DNA from: an uncultured SAR116 cluster alpha proteobacterium
Lineage (GTDB): Bacteria > Pseudomonadota > Alphaproteobacteria > Puniceispirillales > Marisalimonadaceae
Direction of reading: 5' to 3'
DNA length: 41,647 nt
NCBI GenBank assembly: GCA_902543145.1
Contig: CACBXG010000011.1
Span: forward strand, 1 to 41,647
The notes beneath the pieces are model-generated. The model was not told the DNA's origin. It saw only the letters and a list, made by a program, of their open reading frames with translations, and made no database searches. Shown here in pieces: positions 17,669-30,244 of the stretch (positions are counted from its first letter, which is position 1; every line of letters begins with the position of its first letter). A program made the translations under genes and the position numbers.

Positions 17669-19289
17669 GTTGTCTTATTTTTTCTTTGATTTTTTTAATT
17701 GTATCTTTGTTAGTTTCATATTTAAGGGCTTTATTCCATTCAAAAATAGCTTCTTTTGTTCTATTTAACATTAAATAACAATCACCAAGGTGATCTATAA
17801 CTTCAGCACTTCTAGGAAGGATAGAAACAGATTTTTCTAAAAAGTAAACTGCAGAATTAAAATTACTTCTCTTATATTCTACCCAACCTAGGGTGTCCAA
17901 AAAATAGCCATTATTAGGATCTATAGTTAAAGCCTTTTTTATTAAACCTAAAGCAAGTTCTAATTCTTGATTTTTTAAAGCTAATTTATAAGAGATGTAA
18001 TTTAATGTGAAAGTATCGCGTGGATTTTTTTTCAAAAGTTTTAAGAATAAAACTTTTGCTTCTTTCCATTTCCCTATTTTATCTAAATTAGATGCATATA
18101 AAAATAAATCACGGTCATTATAATCATAATGATCCAAGATCTTCTTATAAATTTTTAGAGACTTGTGATATAATGATTTCGATTTGTAGTAATTTGCAAG
18201 CCTATATAAAATAAATTTATTATCAGGCCATATGCTAATAATTTTGAAGAGTAATGTTTCATATTTTACATTCATATTAGAAGATTTTATTATTTCCAAT
18301 TTTTTCAAATTCGCTGGTAAAGAAAAAAATGATTTTTCAGGTATGGTTTCTAAAATTCTAAACGCTGTTTTATAGGTTTTTTCAAAGGTATAAATTTCTG
18401 CTAACGCATATTTAGAAATGTCCATCTTAGGTTCTAGAAAAACACTAAGCTCTAACAATATTTTTTGATAAGAATAGGAGTTATTTACTATTGAGTTATC
18501 TTCTTTAGTCATATTATAAATCTTAGATGCTAAAATAACATTTAATTTTTGAACTTTTTTAAATATGTTGTTATTCTTAAAAAAATGATCAATTATGTTA
18601 ACTTTATCAAACTGACTTGGTAATTTTAATCTTAAAATTTCTTTTGATTTTTTTAAATCACCTACTCTGAAGTAAAATCCTGCTAACAACAAAAATTCAT
18701 GGCTATTTAAATTATTATTTTTATAAATTAAGTCAGCAATTCTGGTTAGTTTATAAGAATCATAAAAATTTTCTAATATCAGTAACTTATGAATAGATGA
18801 ATTATTAAAATATTTCTCTGATAAATTGTTTTGTGGATTTTCTTTTTCCCTAATCCAAAATTTAACTAAATTACTTAAACCATCAATATTAAAAAACAAT
18901 TTTTGATTTTTAAAAATCTCAAGACTACCTCTAAAATCATGATTTTTAATTTTTAAAATATATCTGGGTAAATTATATAAAGTGTTGATTTCACCATTAA
19001 CTTTTAATTTATTGGATACCTTATTTGCGGTAACAAAATTTCCACTTACTAGATTTGAAAAAAACTTAATTTCCAAAAGTTTTCGATTATTAAGATTTTT
19101 ATTTAGTATCCGACTAGCAGTGTAAGCATCCCCCTTTTTTAATGAATAATTAGCAGTAAGATAGTTTCCCAAATATGACGTGTTTTTTTTTTTAAAAGAA
19201 TTGTTTTGTGGTATGTCTGATATATTTGTTTTTATATTACAACCTATCAAATTTACTGTAATAAAAAGAATTAGTACACTTTTAATCAT
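17652..19289 (-). CDS. TPR-repeat lipoprotein
   Basis: About 545 residues. Start at ATG 19289 gives MIKSVLILFITVNLIGC, a short signal peptide with lipobox LIGC; the TTG at 19301 would add four residues. The body is a helical repeat solenoid; in the C-terminal third TPR units are clear, for example DPNNGYFLDTLGWVEYKRSN and PRSAEVIDHLGDCYLMLNR, with the usual W, G, Y, A and P spacing. A TPR protein before ispE is common in alphaproteobacteria. It probably acts as an envelope scaffold; partners unknown. Confidence 0.82.
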   Translation of the reverse strand: MIKSVLILFITVNLIGCNIKTNISDIPQNNSFKKKNTSYLGNYLTANYSLKKGDAYTASRILNKNLNNRKLLEIKFFSNLVSGNFVTANKVSNKLKVNGEINTLYNLPRYILKIKNHDFRGSLEIFKNQKLFFNIDGLSNLVKFWIREKENPQNNLSEKYFNNSSIHKLLILENFYDSYKLTRIADLIYKNNNLNSHEFLLLAGFYFRVGDLKKSKEILRLKLPSQFDKVNIIDHFFKNNNIFKKVQKLNVILASKIYNMTKEDNSIVNNSYSYQKILLELSVFLEPKMDISKYALAEIYTFEKTYKTAFRILETIPEKSFFSLPANLKKLEIIKSSNMNVKYETLLFKIISIWPDNKFILYRLANYYKSKSLYHKSLKIYKKILDHYDYNDRDLFLYASNLDKIGKWKEAKVLFLKLLKKNPRDTFTLNYISYKLALKNQELELALGLIKKALTIDPNNGYFLDTLGWVEYKRSNFNSAVYFLEKSVSILPRSAEVIDHLGDCYLMLNRTKEAIFEWNKALKYETNKDTIKKIKEKIRQHDRLL

Positions 19290-19378
19290 AAAATTTACCA
19301 AAATTTATTATTTTCTTTAATATAAAATTAATACAGAATATTTTATATTATTAAATAAATTTTGATAGGAAATTTTAA

Positions 19379-20125
19379 TTGGATCAGACTGAAACTAAAA
19401 ATCAAAAATTAGTTATGAATGTTTTAAATTTTTATAGGGAGATTGGAATAGATACTACAGTTTCCAAACGATTTCTTTCTCAAGAGCATATTTTATTTGA
19501 AGACAACAAAAAAAATCTAAAACTTAATAAAAATTATAACACACAAAAAAATAAAAATATTAAAATTAAAGAATTGGAACATTTATTCAAAAACTTTGAT
19601 GGTTGTAAATTAAAAAAAACATCTACAAATTTTGTTAAATTCTATGGAAACGCAGATTCTAAAATATTAATTATTGACGGACCACCAGATGAGGAAGAAG
19701 ATAAAAAGGGAGTTTCTTTTGTTTCGAGTAAAGGATTATTGTTTGAAAAAATGCTTAATGCTATAGAACTAAAGATAGATGAAACTTTCAATATAAAAGC
19801 TATTCCTTGGAGACCGCCAGGTAACAGATACCCAAGTAATGAAGAAATAAAAATTTGTAGACCCTTTATTCTTAATTTGATAAACATATTAATGCCTAAA
19901 GTTATTTTATGTTTAGGCGAGATTCCCACTTATCAAATTTTAGAATTGAACGAGAGTATCATAAAAACAAGGGGAAAATGGCGAACATTAAAATCTAATC
20001 AATCTAATCGTGAATTTTCTGTTCTTCCAACTTTTAGCATTTCACACTTGTTAAATAGACCTGATTTGAAAAAATATGCTTGGGAGGACATGAAATTACT
20101 AAGAGACAGTATCAAAGAAATTTAG
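19379..20125 (+). CDS. Uracil-DNA glycosylase family protein with altered catalytic motifs
   Basis: 248 residues of the family 4/5-like uracil-DNA glycosylase superfamily. Shared features are FDGCKLKKTSTNFV (73-86), PWRPPGNRYPSNEE (143-156), CRPFI and KVILCLGE. Unlike an active member, motif 1 (normally GEAPG) reads DGPPD at 100-104, and the C-terminal HPA is SIS (220-222) in PTFSISHLLNRP. Alphaproteobacterial members often lack part of the Fe-S cysteine set, and here only C76 and C160 are at cluster positions. It may be inactive, changed in specificity, or structural. It starts with TTG at 19379 and precedes the transglycosylase gene by 7 bp. Confidence 0.8.
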   Translation: MDQTETKNQKLVMNVLNFYREIGIDTTVSKRFLSQEHILFEDNKKNLKLNKNYNTQKNKNIKIKELEHLFKNFDGCKLKKTSTNFVKFYGNADSKILIIDGPPDEEEDKKGVSFVSSKGLLFEKMLNAIELKIDETFNIKAIPWRPPGNRYPSNEEIKICRPFILNLINILMPKVILCLGEIPTYQILELNESIIKTRGKWRTLKSNQSNREFSVLPTFSISHLLNRPDLKKYAWEDMKLLRDSIKEI

Positions 20126-20132
20126 TTAAGTA

Positions 20133-21908
20133 ATGACAAATTTAAAGAAAATAAAAACGCTTTTTTTGCTTATCTTTTTAAGTTCACTATTTTTTTCTAT
20201 TAACTCATTTGCAAGTAATAACAACATAAAAAAAATATTATCATTAAACGATATAAAAATTTATAAAAAAATTTTTGAAATTCAAAAACTTCCAATTAAA
20301 AGTAAAAAATCTAAAGCGTGGAAAAAAGTTGATAATTTAATCAAGGGTTTAAATAATAGAATATTATTAGGCAATGTATATGCAGAAAGATTTTTACATC
20401 CTACAGGATGGAGAAGCTCATATGCTGATTTAAAAAATTGGCTTGATAAATACAATGACCATCCAGATGCTACTAGAATAACTAGGATAGCTATAAAGAG
20501 AAAACCAAATAACTTGAAAAGCCCAAAAAAACCAACACCTGGTTTTTTAAATGGGTATGGTACATTCAAAGAAAATGTATTAAAGCCAAGATTTCCTATT
20601 GATAATCACAAATATAAAAGCTTTTCTTATTCTACTTCAATCAAATTTAGAAGAGCAATTAATAAAAGAAAAACTTTATATGCTGAAAATTTATTAAATA
20701 GTAAAAAAGTAAAGAAGTATCTTACTAAAAATGAATTATCACAACTTAGATCAGAATTATCACATGCACTATTTATTTTTGAAAAAGACTATAAATCAAT
20801 AAGACAAGCAAGACTTTCATTAAGTTTATCAGAAAAACCAAAACCTCTAGCTTTATGGGCTGGTGGATTAGCTTCATGGAGAACAAAAGATATTAAATTA
20901 TCGAAATATTTCTTTAATAAATTATCAGAAATTCAGGGGCCTGAAGGAATAATTGCTGCTGGTGGTTATTGGTCATCGAGAATTTCATTTATGTTAGGAA
21001 ATGCTAAAGAGGCAAATTATTTTTTAAAAAAAGCAGCTACAAAAGAACGTACTTTTTATGGGTCATTGGCAATGGCGTCTTTAGGGTATAAATATAAGCC
21101 TAATTTTGATTTACCCAGCTATGATCATAAATTTATAAAAAAAATTCTTAAACATAAAGGTGGTGTCAGGGCTTTAGCATTAATAGAAGTAAATGAATTC
21201 CATAAAGCAGCAAGAGAATTTAGAAAAATTATTCCTAAATTTGACGTAAAAGACTATCCTAAATTATTATCATTCACATCAAAAAATAATATGCCAGGAT
21301 TAACTTTTAGATTAGCTGCTATTTTAAGAAATGATCATAATAAAATATTATTAGGAGGTTTATATCCTGTACCATCATGGAACATAGATACATCAGATTT
21401 GAAAGATAAGGCACTTCTATACGCTATAGCTCGACAAGAATCAGGTTTCAATCCAAGAGCTAAAAGCTCATCAAAGGCTATGGGTGTTCTTCAAATAATT
21501 CCTTCTACAGCAGCATTTATAATGAAAAATAGAGAATATAGACTTAGAAGAAGTAAAAATCACTTGCTTTATAATCCTCCTCACAACATTTCAATTGGTT
21601 CTAAATATATAAAATTTCTCTTTAGTTTGCCTATCGTAAATAATGATTTAATGTGGATGTTAGCAAGTTATAATGCCGGTCCAGGAAATTTTGAAAAATG
21701 GACAAAACATAGGAATTACAAATATAAAGACAATCTACTAATGTTGGAAAGCTTACCTGCTAGAGAAACTAGAAATTATATAAAGTTAGTGCTTACAAAT
21801 TTATGGGTATACAAGACCAGATTTAATCAAAATAACACTGCACTGCTTTCACTTGCTTCTGGAAAATCTATAGATTCAAAAGTTTTTTTCAAAAATACAG
21901 GAAGTTAA
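20133..21908 (+). CDS. Lytic murein transglycosylase (Slt-type)
   Basis: Periplasmic enzyme that cleaves peptidoglycan glycan strands to 1,6-anhydro ends. 591 residues: signal peptide at about 1-27 (hydrophobic LFLLIFLSSLFF then SINSFAS), a long helical, superhelix-like N-terminal region, and a C-terminal SLT domain. The catalytic Glu is E436 in AIARQESGFNP, followed by SSSKAMGVLQIIPSTA, YNPPHNISIGSKYI and LASYNAGPGNFEKW, all family motifs. ATG start at 20133; moaB follows 7 bp after the stop. Confidence 0.94.
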   Translation: MTNLKKIKTLFLLIFLSSLFFSINSFASNNNIKKILSLNDIKIYKKIFEIQKLPIKSKKSKAWKKVDNLIKGLNNRILLGNVYAERFLHPTGWRSSYADLKNWLDKYNDHPDATRITRIAIKRKPNNLKSPKKPTPGFLNGYGTFKENVLKPRFPIDNHKYKSFSYSTSIKFRRAINKRKTLYAENLLNSKKVKKYLTKNELSQLRSELSHALFIFEKDYKSIRQARLSLSLSEKPKPLALWAGGLASWRTKDIKLSKYFFNKLSEIQGPEGIIAAGGYWSSRISFMLGNAKEANYFLKKAATKERTFYGSLAMASLGYKYKPNFDLPSYDHKFIKKILKHKGGVRALALIEVNEFHKAAREFRKIIPKFDVKDYPKLLSFTSKNNMPGLTFRLAAILRNDHNKILLGGLYPVPSWNIDTSDLKDKALLYAIARQESGFNPRAKSSSKAMGVLQIIPSTAAFIMKNREYRLRRSKNHLLYNPPHNISIGSKYIKFLFSLPIVNNDLMWMLASYNAGPGNFEKWTKHRNYKYKDNLLMLESLPARETRNYIKLVLTNLWVYKTRFNQNNTALLSLASGKSIDSKVFFKNTGS

Positions 21909-21915
21909 ATTAATA

Positions 21916-22455
21916 ATGGTAGAAAATGAATTTATTCCTATAAATATTGCAGTTGTGACTATTTCGGACACAAGGGAATTAAAAAACGACAAGTCAGGTG
22001 ATACTTTACAAAATAGAATTACTCAATTTGGGCACAAAGTAACAGTAAGAGAAATAGTAAAAGATGATTTTAATGAAATTTCTGATTTATTTAAAAAGTT
22101 ACTTAAAAATAAAGATATAGATGTTATAATTTCTACAGGTGGCACTGGACTTACGGGAAGAGATATTACACCGGAGGTAATGGAAACACTTTTTGAAAAA
22201 ACTATAGATGGTTTTGGAGAGATGTTTCGTTGGTTATCATTTAAAAAAATTAATACATCAGCATTACAATCACGAGCACTTGCTGGAGTCGCATGTGGCA
22301 AATATATTTTCTGTTTACCTGGCTCTCCTTCTGCGTGTAAAGATGGATGGGACCAAATATTGAAATATCAATTGGATATAAGACATAAACCATGTAACTT
22401 CGTAGAAATTATGCCTAGACTCCAAGAGCATAAATTTTTTCGTTCTAAAAATTAA
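21916..22455 (+). CDS. moaB: Molybdopterin adenylyltransferase-like protein MoaB
   Basis: Member of the MoaB/MogA fold acting in molybdenum cofactor synthesis (MPT adenylylation). 179 residues. VTISDTRELKNDKSGDTL (14-31), STGGTGLTGRDITPE (73-87) and LPGSPSACKDGW are the substrate-binding motifs. Its length and the SDTR...DKSGDTL block fit MoaB rather than the MoeA-fused forms. Stop and rnhB start share one base (TAATG), so translation is coupled. No other cofactor genes are nearby. Confidence 0.9.
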   Translation: MVENEFIPINIAVVTISDTRELKNDKSGDTLQNRITQFGHKVTVREIVKDDFNEISDLFKKLLKNKDIDVIISTGGTGLTGRDITPEVMETLFEKTIDGFGEMFRWLSFKKINTSALQSRALAGVACGKYIFCLPGSPSACKDGWDQILKYQLDIRHKPCNFVEIMPRLQEHKFFRSKN

Positions 22456-23150
22456 TGATAAGTTTTGATATAGAAAGAGATTTGTTTAACGAAAATATAA
22501 TTATGATAGGAGTTGATGAAGCTGGAAGGGGTTCATGGGCTGGTCCATTAGTGTCTACAGCATGTTGGTTTGATTTTACCAAATATAAATCTTTGCATTC
22601 AGAAATTAACGATAGCAAGAAATTAAAATCGTCTAAGCGAAAAGAAATAATATTATCATTAGATAATTTTGTTAAATATTCTTCTTCTATTGCTAGTGTA
22701 ATGGAAATTGACAAGTATGGTCTTTCATATGCAAATGCAATTGCTATGAAGAGGTCTATCTTTTCACTAACTCAAGAATTAAAAAAACACTCACAACTAT
22801 ATAGAAATAAAGATTTTTGTATTTATGTTGATGGAAAATTTAAACCAGATTTTAAAAATTTAGATAATTTTTTACAACTTAACAAATTACATTTAGATAA
22901 ATATTCAATTGAAGGTCTTGTTAAGGGCGATAGTCTTAGCAAAACTATTGCTTTAGCAAGTATTATTTCAAAAGAAACAAGAGATACTGTAATGAGGCAA
23001 TGGTCAAAAAAACACCCATCTTACTTGTTTGACAGTAATTTTGGATATGGAACCAAAAATCATATAAATGCTATTTTAGAAAATGGTATTTTAGATTTAC
23101 ACAGAAAATCTTTCAAGCCTATTGCTACTATATATAGTGAGATAAACTAA
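22455..23150 (+). CDS. rnhB: Ribonuclease HII
   Basis: Removes ribonucleotides from DNA and RNA primers. 231 residues. GVDEAGRG (19-26) supplies D21 and E22; YVDGK gives D126 and LVKGDS gives D159, completing the DEDD metal site; NDSKKL (52-57) and ASIISKETRD are also conserved. The usual PLAGP after GRG reads SWAGP here, a modest deviation. ATG start overlaps the moaB stop by one base. Confidence 0.95.
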   Translation: MISFDIERDLFNENIIMIGVDEAGRGSWAGPLVSTACWFDFTKYKSLHSEINDSKKLKSSKRKEIILSLDNFVKYSSSIASVMEIDKYGLSYANAIAMKRSIFSLTQELKKHSQLYRNKDFCIYVDGKFKPDFKNLDNFLQLNKLHLDKYSIEGLVKGDSLSKTIALASIISKETRDTVMRQWSKKHPSYLFDSNFGYGTKNHINAILENGILDLHRKSFKPIATIYSEIN

Positions 23151-23220
23151 TAAATATACACATATTGTATAAGTTAAATTAATTTGACTAAGTAATTGAC
23201 TTTATTAAATAATTATCATT

Positions 23221-23229
23221 TTATCCACA
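23221..23229 (+). promoter_or_regulatory. DnaA box upstream of ccrM
   Basis: TTATCCACA, the high-affinity DnaA 9-mer, 39 bp before the ccrM start in the 117-bp gap after rnhB. A TTGACT hexamer at 23196-23201 with an AT-rich -10 region near 23219 could be the promoter, overlapping the box. No GANTC or TTAA-N7-TTAA site is seen in the gap. One 9-mer in 41 kb could arise by chance, so DnaA control of ccrM is a suggestion. Confidence 0.45.
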
Positions 23230-23255
23230 GTATATAAACAAGATATTAAATTTAA

Positions 23256-26502
<3,247 letters not shown>

Positions 26503-26547
26503 TTTTATCCCCAATGTGAGTATTATTTAAAAAATTAATATCATTTT

Positions 26548-27957
26548 TTAAAAATTATCTAAAGTTAATCCTTCATTTTTGAGAAAATTTTTAACTTCAA
26601 AATGCAATTCTTTCTTATCTTTTTCAGATTTACCTTCAAACCTAATTACCAGTGCTTCTTCAGTGTTACTTGCACGTATTAACCACCAACCATGATTATT
26701 TTTAACTCTTAAGCCGTCTAATGTAATTACATCATTGGAATTATATTTTTCAAACACTTTTTTAGATATATTATCTATAGTTAAAAATTTAATTTCATCA
26801 GAACAAAAAACTTTAATTTCAGGTGAAACAAATGTTTCAGGCAAAGTTGATATAAATTTATCTAATTCAAAATTATTTGCCGTTAAGGTAAGTAATCTTA
26901 TAGCTGCATAAAGTGCATCATCATAACCAAAATAGGTGTCACCAAAAAAAATGTGACCAGACATTTCACCTGCTAATGGGGATTTTATTTCTTTAATTCT
27001 TTTTTTGATGTTTGAATGTCCTGTTTTTCCAATTTCTGCTTTAAAACCTAGAGATGTAATATTTTCATATGCAACATAACTTGACTTAATATCTAAAATT
27101 ATTGTTTGAATAATTTTATCATTTGTAGCTATTGAATTTGCAAGAAATGCAGTTAATAAATCACCAGGAATTGGCCTTCCTTGCTTGTCAACAACACCAA
27201 TTCTGTCACCATCTCCATCAAATGCTATTCCAAGTTCAGCATCAACCTCTTTCATTTTATTTTTCAAAATTTTTAGAGTAGACTCATCAGTAGGATCAGG
27301 ATGATGATTTGGAAAATTGCCATCAACTTTAGAATATAAGATAACGTGTTTTCCAGGAATTTTTGTGGTTATCATTTCAAGTGAAGGACCGGATGCGCCA
27401 TTGCCACAATCCCAAACAATAGTTTTATCATCAAGTTGTCGTTTAATATTTTGGAGAGGTTTAATAATTTCATCAACATAATGAGTATTTATTGCAACAG
27501 ATTTAGAAAAACCATTATAGGTTCTTGAATAACCTTTGCTTGCAAAATGTCCTAGTTTTTGAATATCTTCTCCAAAAAAAGAGTTTTGATTTAAAACTAT
27601 TTTAAAACCATTGTAATCCTTTGGATTATGACTTCCAGTGACTTGTATCGCTCCATCTGCCTTATAATAATTACTTGCAAAATATAGCATTGGCGTTGGA
27701 CCCAGCCCAATTCTATAAATTTCGCAACCAGAATTTTCAAGTCCTTCAGTCAGTTTTTCTTCTAATAATGGGCTAGATAACCTTCCATCCATTCCAACAA
27801 CAATTAATGGATGTTTTTTTTCTGGATTCTTTTCTCTGACTATAATGCCAAAGAAAAAACCGAGCATAAAGGCATCTTTTTCTGTTAAGGTTTTTTCATA
27901 AATACCCCTAATGTCGTATGATCGAAGAATTGTGTTGTTAAAAGTATGCTTAAACAT
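26548..27957 (-). CDS. algC: Phosphomannomutase / phosphoglucomutase
   Basis: Alpha-phosphohexomutase interconverting hexose 6- and 1-phosphates. About 469 residues. The phosphoserine lies in VTGSHNPKDYNGFK (S110 when counted from the TTG at 27960; I prefer the ATG at 27957). Metal loop FDGDGDR (248-254, same count), sugar loop GEMSGH and the C-terminal phosphate-binding RASNTEEALVIRFE complete the enzyme. It lies 5 bp after galU on the same strand, so it would feed glucose 1-phosphate to GalU. Confidence 0.93.
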   Translation of the reverse strand: MFKHTFNNTILRSYDIRGIYEKTLTEKDAFMLGFFFGIIVREKNPEKKHPLIVVGMDGRLSSPLLEEKLTEGLENSGCEIYRIGLGPTPMLYFASNYYKADGAIQVTGSHNPKDYNGFKIVLNQNSFFGEDIQKLGHFASKGYSRTYNGFSKSVAINTHYVDEIIKPLQNIKRQLDDKTIVWDCGNGASGPSLEMITTKIPGKHVILYSKVDGNFPNHHPDPTDESTLKILKNKMKEVDAELGIAFDGDGDRIGVVDKQGRPIPGDLLTAFLANSIATNDKIIQTIILDIKSSYVAYENITSLGFKAEIGKTGHSNIKKRIKEIKSPLAGEMSGHIFFGDTYFGYDDALYAAIRLLTLTANNFELDKFISTLPETFVSPEIKVFCSDEIKFLTIDNISKKVFEKYNSNDVITLDGLRVKNNHGWWLIRASNTEEALVIRFEGKSEKDKKELHFEVKNFLKNEGLTLDNF

Positions 27958-27962
27958 CAATT

Positions 27963-28826
27963 TTAACTAACTATTTCACGTTTTAGCCAATTTTTAAGGT
28001 TCTGTTTCATCTCTGGCCTTTCAATAGAAAAACGAATGTTTGCTTGTATAAATCCTAATTTAGAACCACAATCAAATCGTTCCTCTGAAAATTTATATCC
28101 CATACAATTTGACGCACCTATTCTACTTGCTATAGCGTCAGTAAGTTGAATTTCATTGCTAGCACCTCTATTTTGTTGTTCTAAGACCTCAAAAACGGCT
28201 GGTTCTATAATATATCTCCCGACAACAGCCATATTGCTAGGTGCATTTTCTGTGGTTGGTTTTTCTATAAGGCCTAAAATTTCAGTAACTTTTTTGTCTA
28301 TCGATTTTCCAGGAGAGATCACTCCATATGAGGATACGTCTTTTCTGTCAACATCCATTACAGCAAGCATGTTACCAGAATTATATTTAGCAATCATTTC
28401 TTTAATTGTATTTCCACCATAAATTAAGTCATCCGCAAGAATTATCGCAACTGGTTCATCTCCAATTAAATGTCTAGCACACCAAACAGCATGACCGAGA
28501 CCAGCCGGTTCTTGTTGTCTTACATAAGCAAATGATCCAGGGATTTTGAGCATTTCTTGAGCAGTTTTAAGGGTTTGTCTTTTTCCTTTAGAAAGTAAGT
28601 TATTTTCTAGTTCAAAAGAATGATCAAAATGATTTTCTATGGCAGATTTTCCTCGACTAGTAACAAAAATAAATTGTTCAATACCTGCGTTAGCCGCTTC
28701 TTCAACTGCATATTGTATAAGGGGCTTGTCAACGATTGGAAGCATTTCTTTAGGCATTGACTTGGTAGCAGGAAGAAATCTTGTGCCTAATCCACCCACT
28801 GGAAATATTGCTTTCTTAATTTTCAT
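27963..28826 (-). CDS. galU: UTP-glucose-1-phosphate uridylyltransferase
   Basis: Makes UDP-glucose from glucose 1-phosphate and UTP. 287 residues. GGLGTRFLPATKSMPKEMLP (11-30) is the nucleotide loop; DKPLIQYAVEEA and the later GLIEKP and FDCGSKLGF motifs fit GalU, not RmlA. ATG start at 28826 behind AGGA. First gene of galU-algC and divergent from UDP-glucose dehydrogenase across about 100 bp, so substrate supply and use of UDP-glucose share a control region. Confidence 0.95.
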   Translation of the reverse strand: MKIKKAIFPVGGLGTRFLPATKSMPKEMLPIVDKPLIQYAVEEAANAGIEQFIFVTSRGKSAIENHFDHSFELENNLLSKGKRQTLKTAQEMLKIPGSFAYVRQQEPAGLGHAVWCARHLIGDEPVAIILADDLIYGGNTIKEMIAKYNSGNMLAVMDVDRKDVSSYGVISPGKSIDKKVTEILGLIEKPTTENAPSNMAVVGRYIIEPAVFEVLEQQNRGASNEIQLTDAIASRIGASNCMGYKFSEERFDCGSKLGFIQANIRFSIERPEMKQNLKNWLKREIVS

Positions 28827-28927
28827 TCACAAATCCTATAAACTGGTATAAAAGTTGATATGGTTATTATTTTTTTATTTTCAATTAGTTAAAAACTTTA
28901 TGTTTCTCAAATATAAGAGGATATGTC

Positions 28928-30244
28928 ATGAAAATAACAATGTTAGGAACTGGCTACGTTGGATTAGTGTCTGGAACTTGTTTTTCTGAGTTTGGTTTTG
29001 ATGTATGTTGTGTAGACAAAGATAAAGACAAAATTACTAATTTAAAACAAAATATTATACCTATCTTTGAACCTGGTCTTGAGAATTTAGTAAAAAAAAA
29101 CAAAGATGCTAAACGCCTCACTTTTAGCAATGATATCAAAAAAAATATAACAAACGCAGACATTGTTTTTATTGCAGTGGGAACACCTGCAAGACGTGGT
29201 GATGGTCATGCTGATTTATCATATGTTTATGAAGCTGCAGAAGAAATAGCAAAGAATTTAGTTGGCTATACAGTTGTTGTTACTAAGTCTACTGTACCAG
29301 TTGGAACAGGAAATGAAATTAAAAAAATTATTTGTAAAACAAATCCCAAAGCTAAATTTGATGTGGTTTCAAATCCAGAATTTTTAAGAGAAGGTAATGC
29401 TATTGAGGATTTTATGAGACCAGATAGAGTAGTTGTTGGTTGCGAAACTGAAAAAGCTAAAGAAGTAATTACAAAAATATATAAACCTTTGTATCTAATT
29501 GAAACTCCAATTTTATTTACTGACTTAAAAACAGCCGAGTTGATTAAGTATGCTAGTAATGCATTTTTAGCTGTTAAAATTTCTTATATTAATCAGATGG
29601 CAGATTTATGTGAAAAAGTTGGGGCGGATGTTCATGATATTTCACGAGGGATCGGTCTTGACAAAAGAATTGGTAGTAAATTTTTGCATCCTGGACCAGG
29701 TTATGGTGGATCTTGTTTTCCAAAAGACACTCAAGCTCTTGTAAAAACTGCTAATTATTATAACTCTAATATTTCTATTGTGGAAAATGTGATCAATTAC
29801 AATTCTCAAAGAAAAATAGATATGGCAGAAAAAATAATTTCTGCCTTAGGAAAAAATTATGAGAATAAGAAAATATCTATTCTAGGGCTAGCATTCAAAC
29901 CTGAAACTGATGATATGAGAGAAAGTCCGTGTCTTGATATTATCCCCAAACTTCAAGAAAAAAATTTACAAATCTCTGCATATGATCCAGCAGCTATAGA
30001 TGAAGCAAAAAAATTATTACAAAATATCCAATTTACTGAAAGTATTGAAGATTGCATTAACAATAGTAATGCACTTGTAATTTTAACTGAGTGGAATGAA
30101 TTCAGAAGTTTGTCACCGGAAAGATTAAAAAAACATATGAAAGGAAATATTATAATTGATTTAAGAAACGCCCTTAACCCAGAAAGTTTTCGTGAGAGTG
30201 GATTCAATCTTATTCAAATAGGGAGACCAATTCCTAGCCAGTAA
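28928..30244 (+). CDS. ugd: UDP-glucose 6-dehydrogenase
   Basis: Oxidises UDP-glucose to UDP-glucuronate for surface polysaccharide. 438 residues. NAD motif GTGYVGLVSGTCFSEFG (7-23), VGTPARRGDGHADLSYV, STVPVGTGN, SNPEFLREGNAIEDF and the catalytic Cys C263 in PGYGGSCFPKDTQAL; C-terminal GLAFKPETDDMRESP. ATG at 28928, behind AAGAGGA. Works with galU and algC next door. The 3' end overlaps the transporter ATPase gene by 11 bp on the other strand. Confidence 0.96.
   Translation: MKITMLGTGYVGLVSGTCFSEFGFDVCCVDKDKDKITNLKQNIIPIFEPGLENLVKKNKDAKRLTFSNDIKKNITNADIVFIAVGTPARRGDGHADLSYVYEAAEEIAKNLVGYTVVVTKSTVPVGTGNEIKKIICKTNPKAKFDVVSNPEFLREGNAIEDFMRPDRVVVGCETEKAKEVITKIYKPLYLIETPILFTDLKTAELIKYASNAFLAVKISYINQMADLCEKVGADVHDISRGIGLDKRIGSKFLHPGPGYGGSCFPKDTQALVKTANYYNSNISIVENVINYNSQRKIDMAEKIISALGKNYENKKISILGLAFKPETDDMRESPCLDIIPKLQEKNLQISAYDPAAIDEAKKLLQNIQFTESIEDCINNSNALVILTEWNEFRSLSPERLKKHMKGNIIIDLRNALNPESFRESGFNLIQIGRPIPSQ

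Noticed and set aside
26526-26552. TTTAAAAAA/TTTTTTAAA dyad after the phosphomutase gene
   Set aside because: Made only of A and T in a very AT-rich gap; expected by chance and too weak as a terminator.
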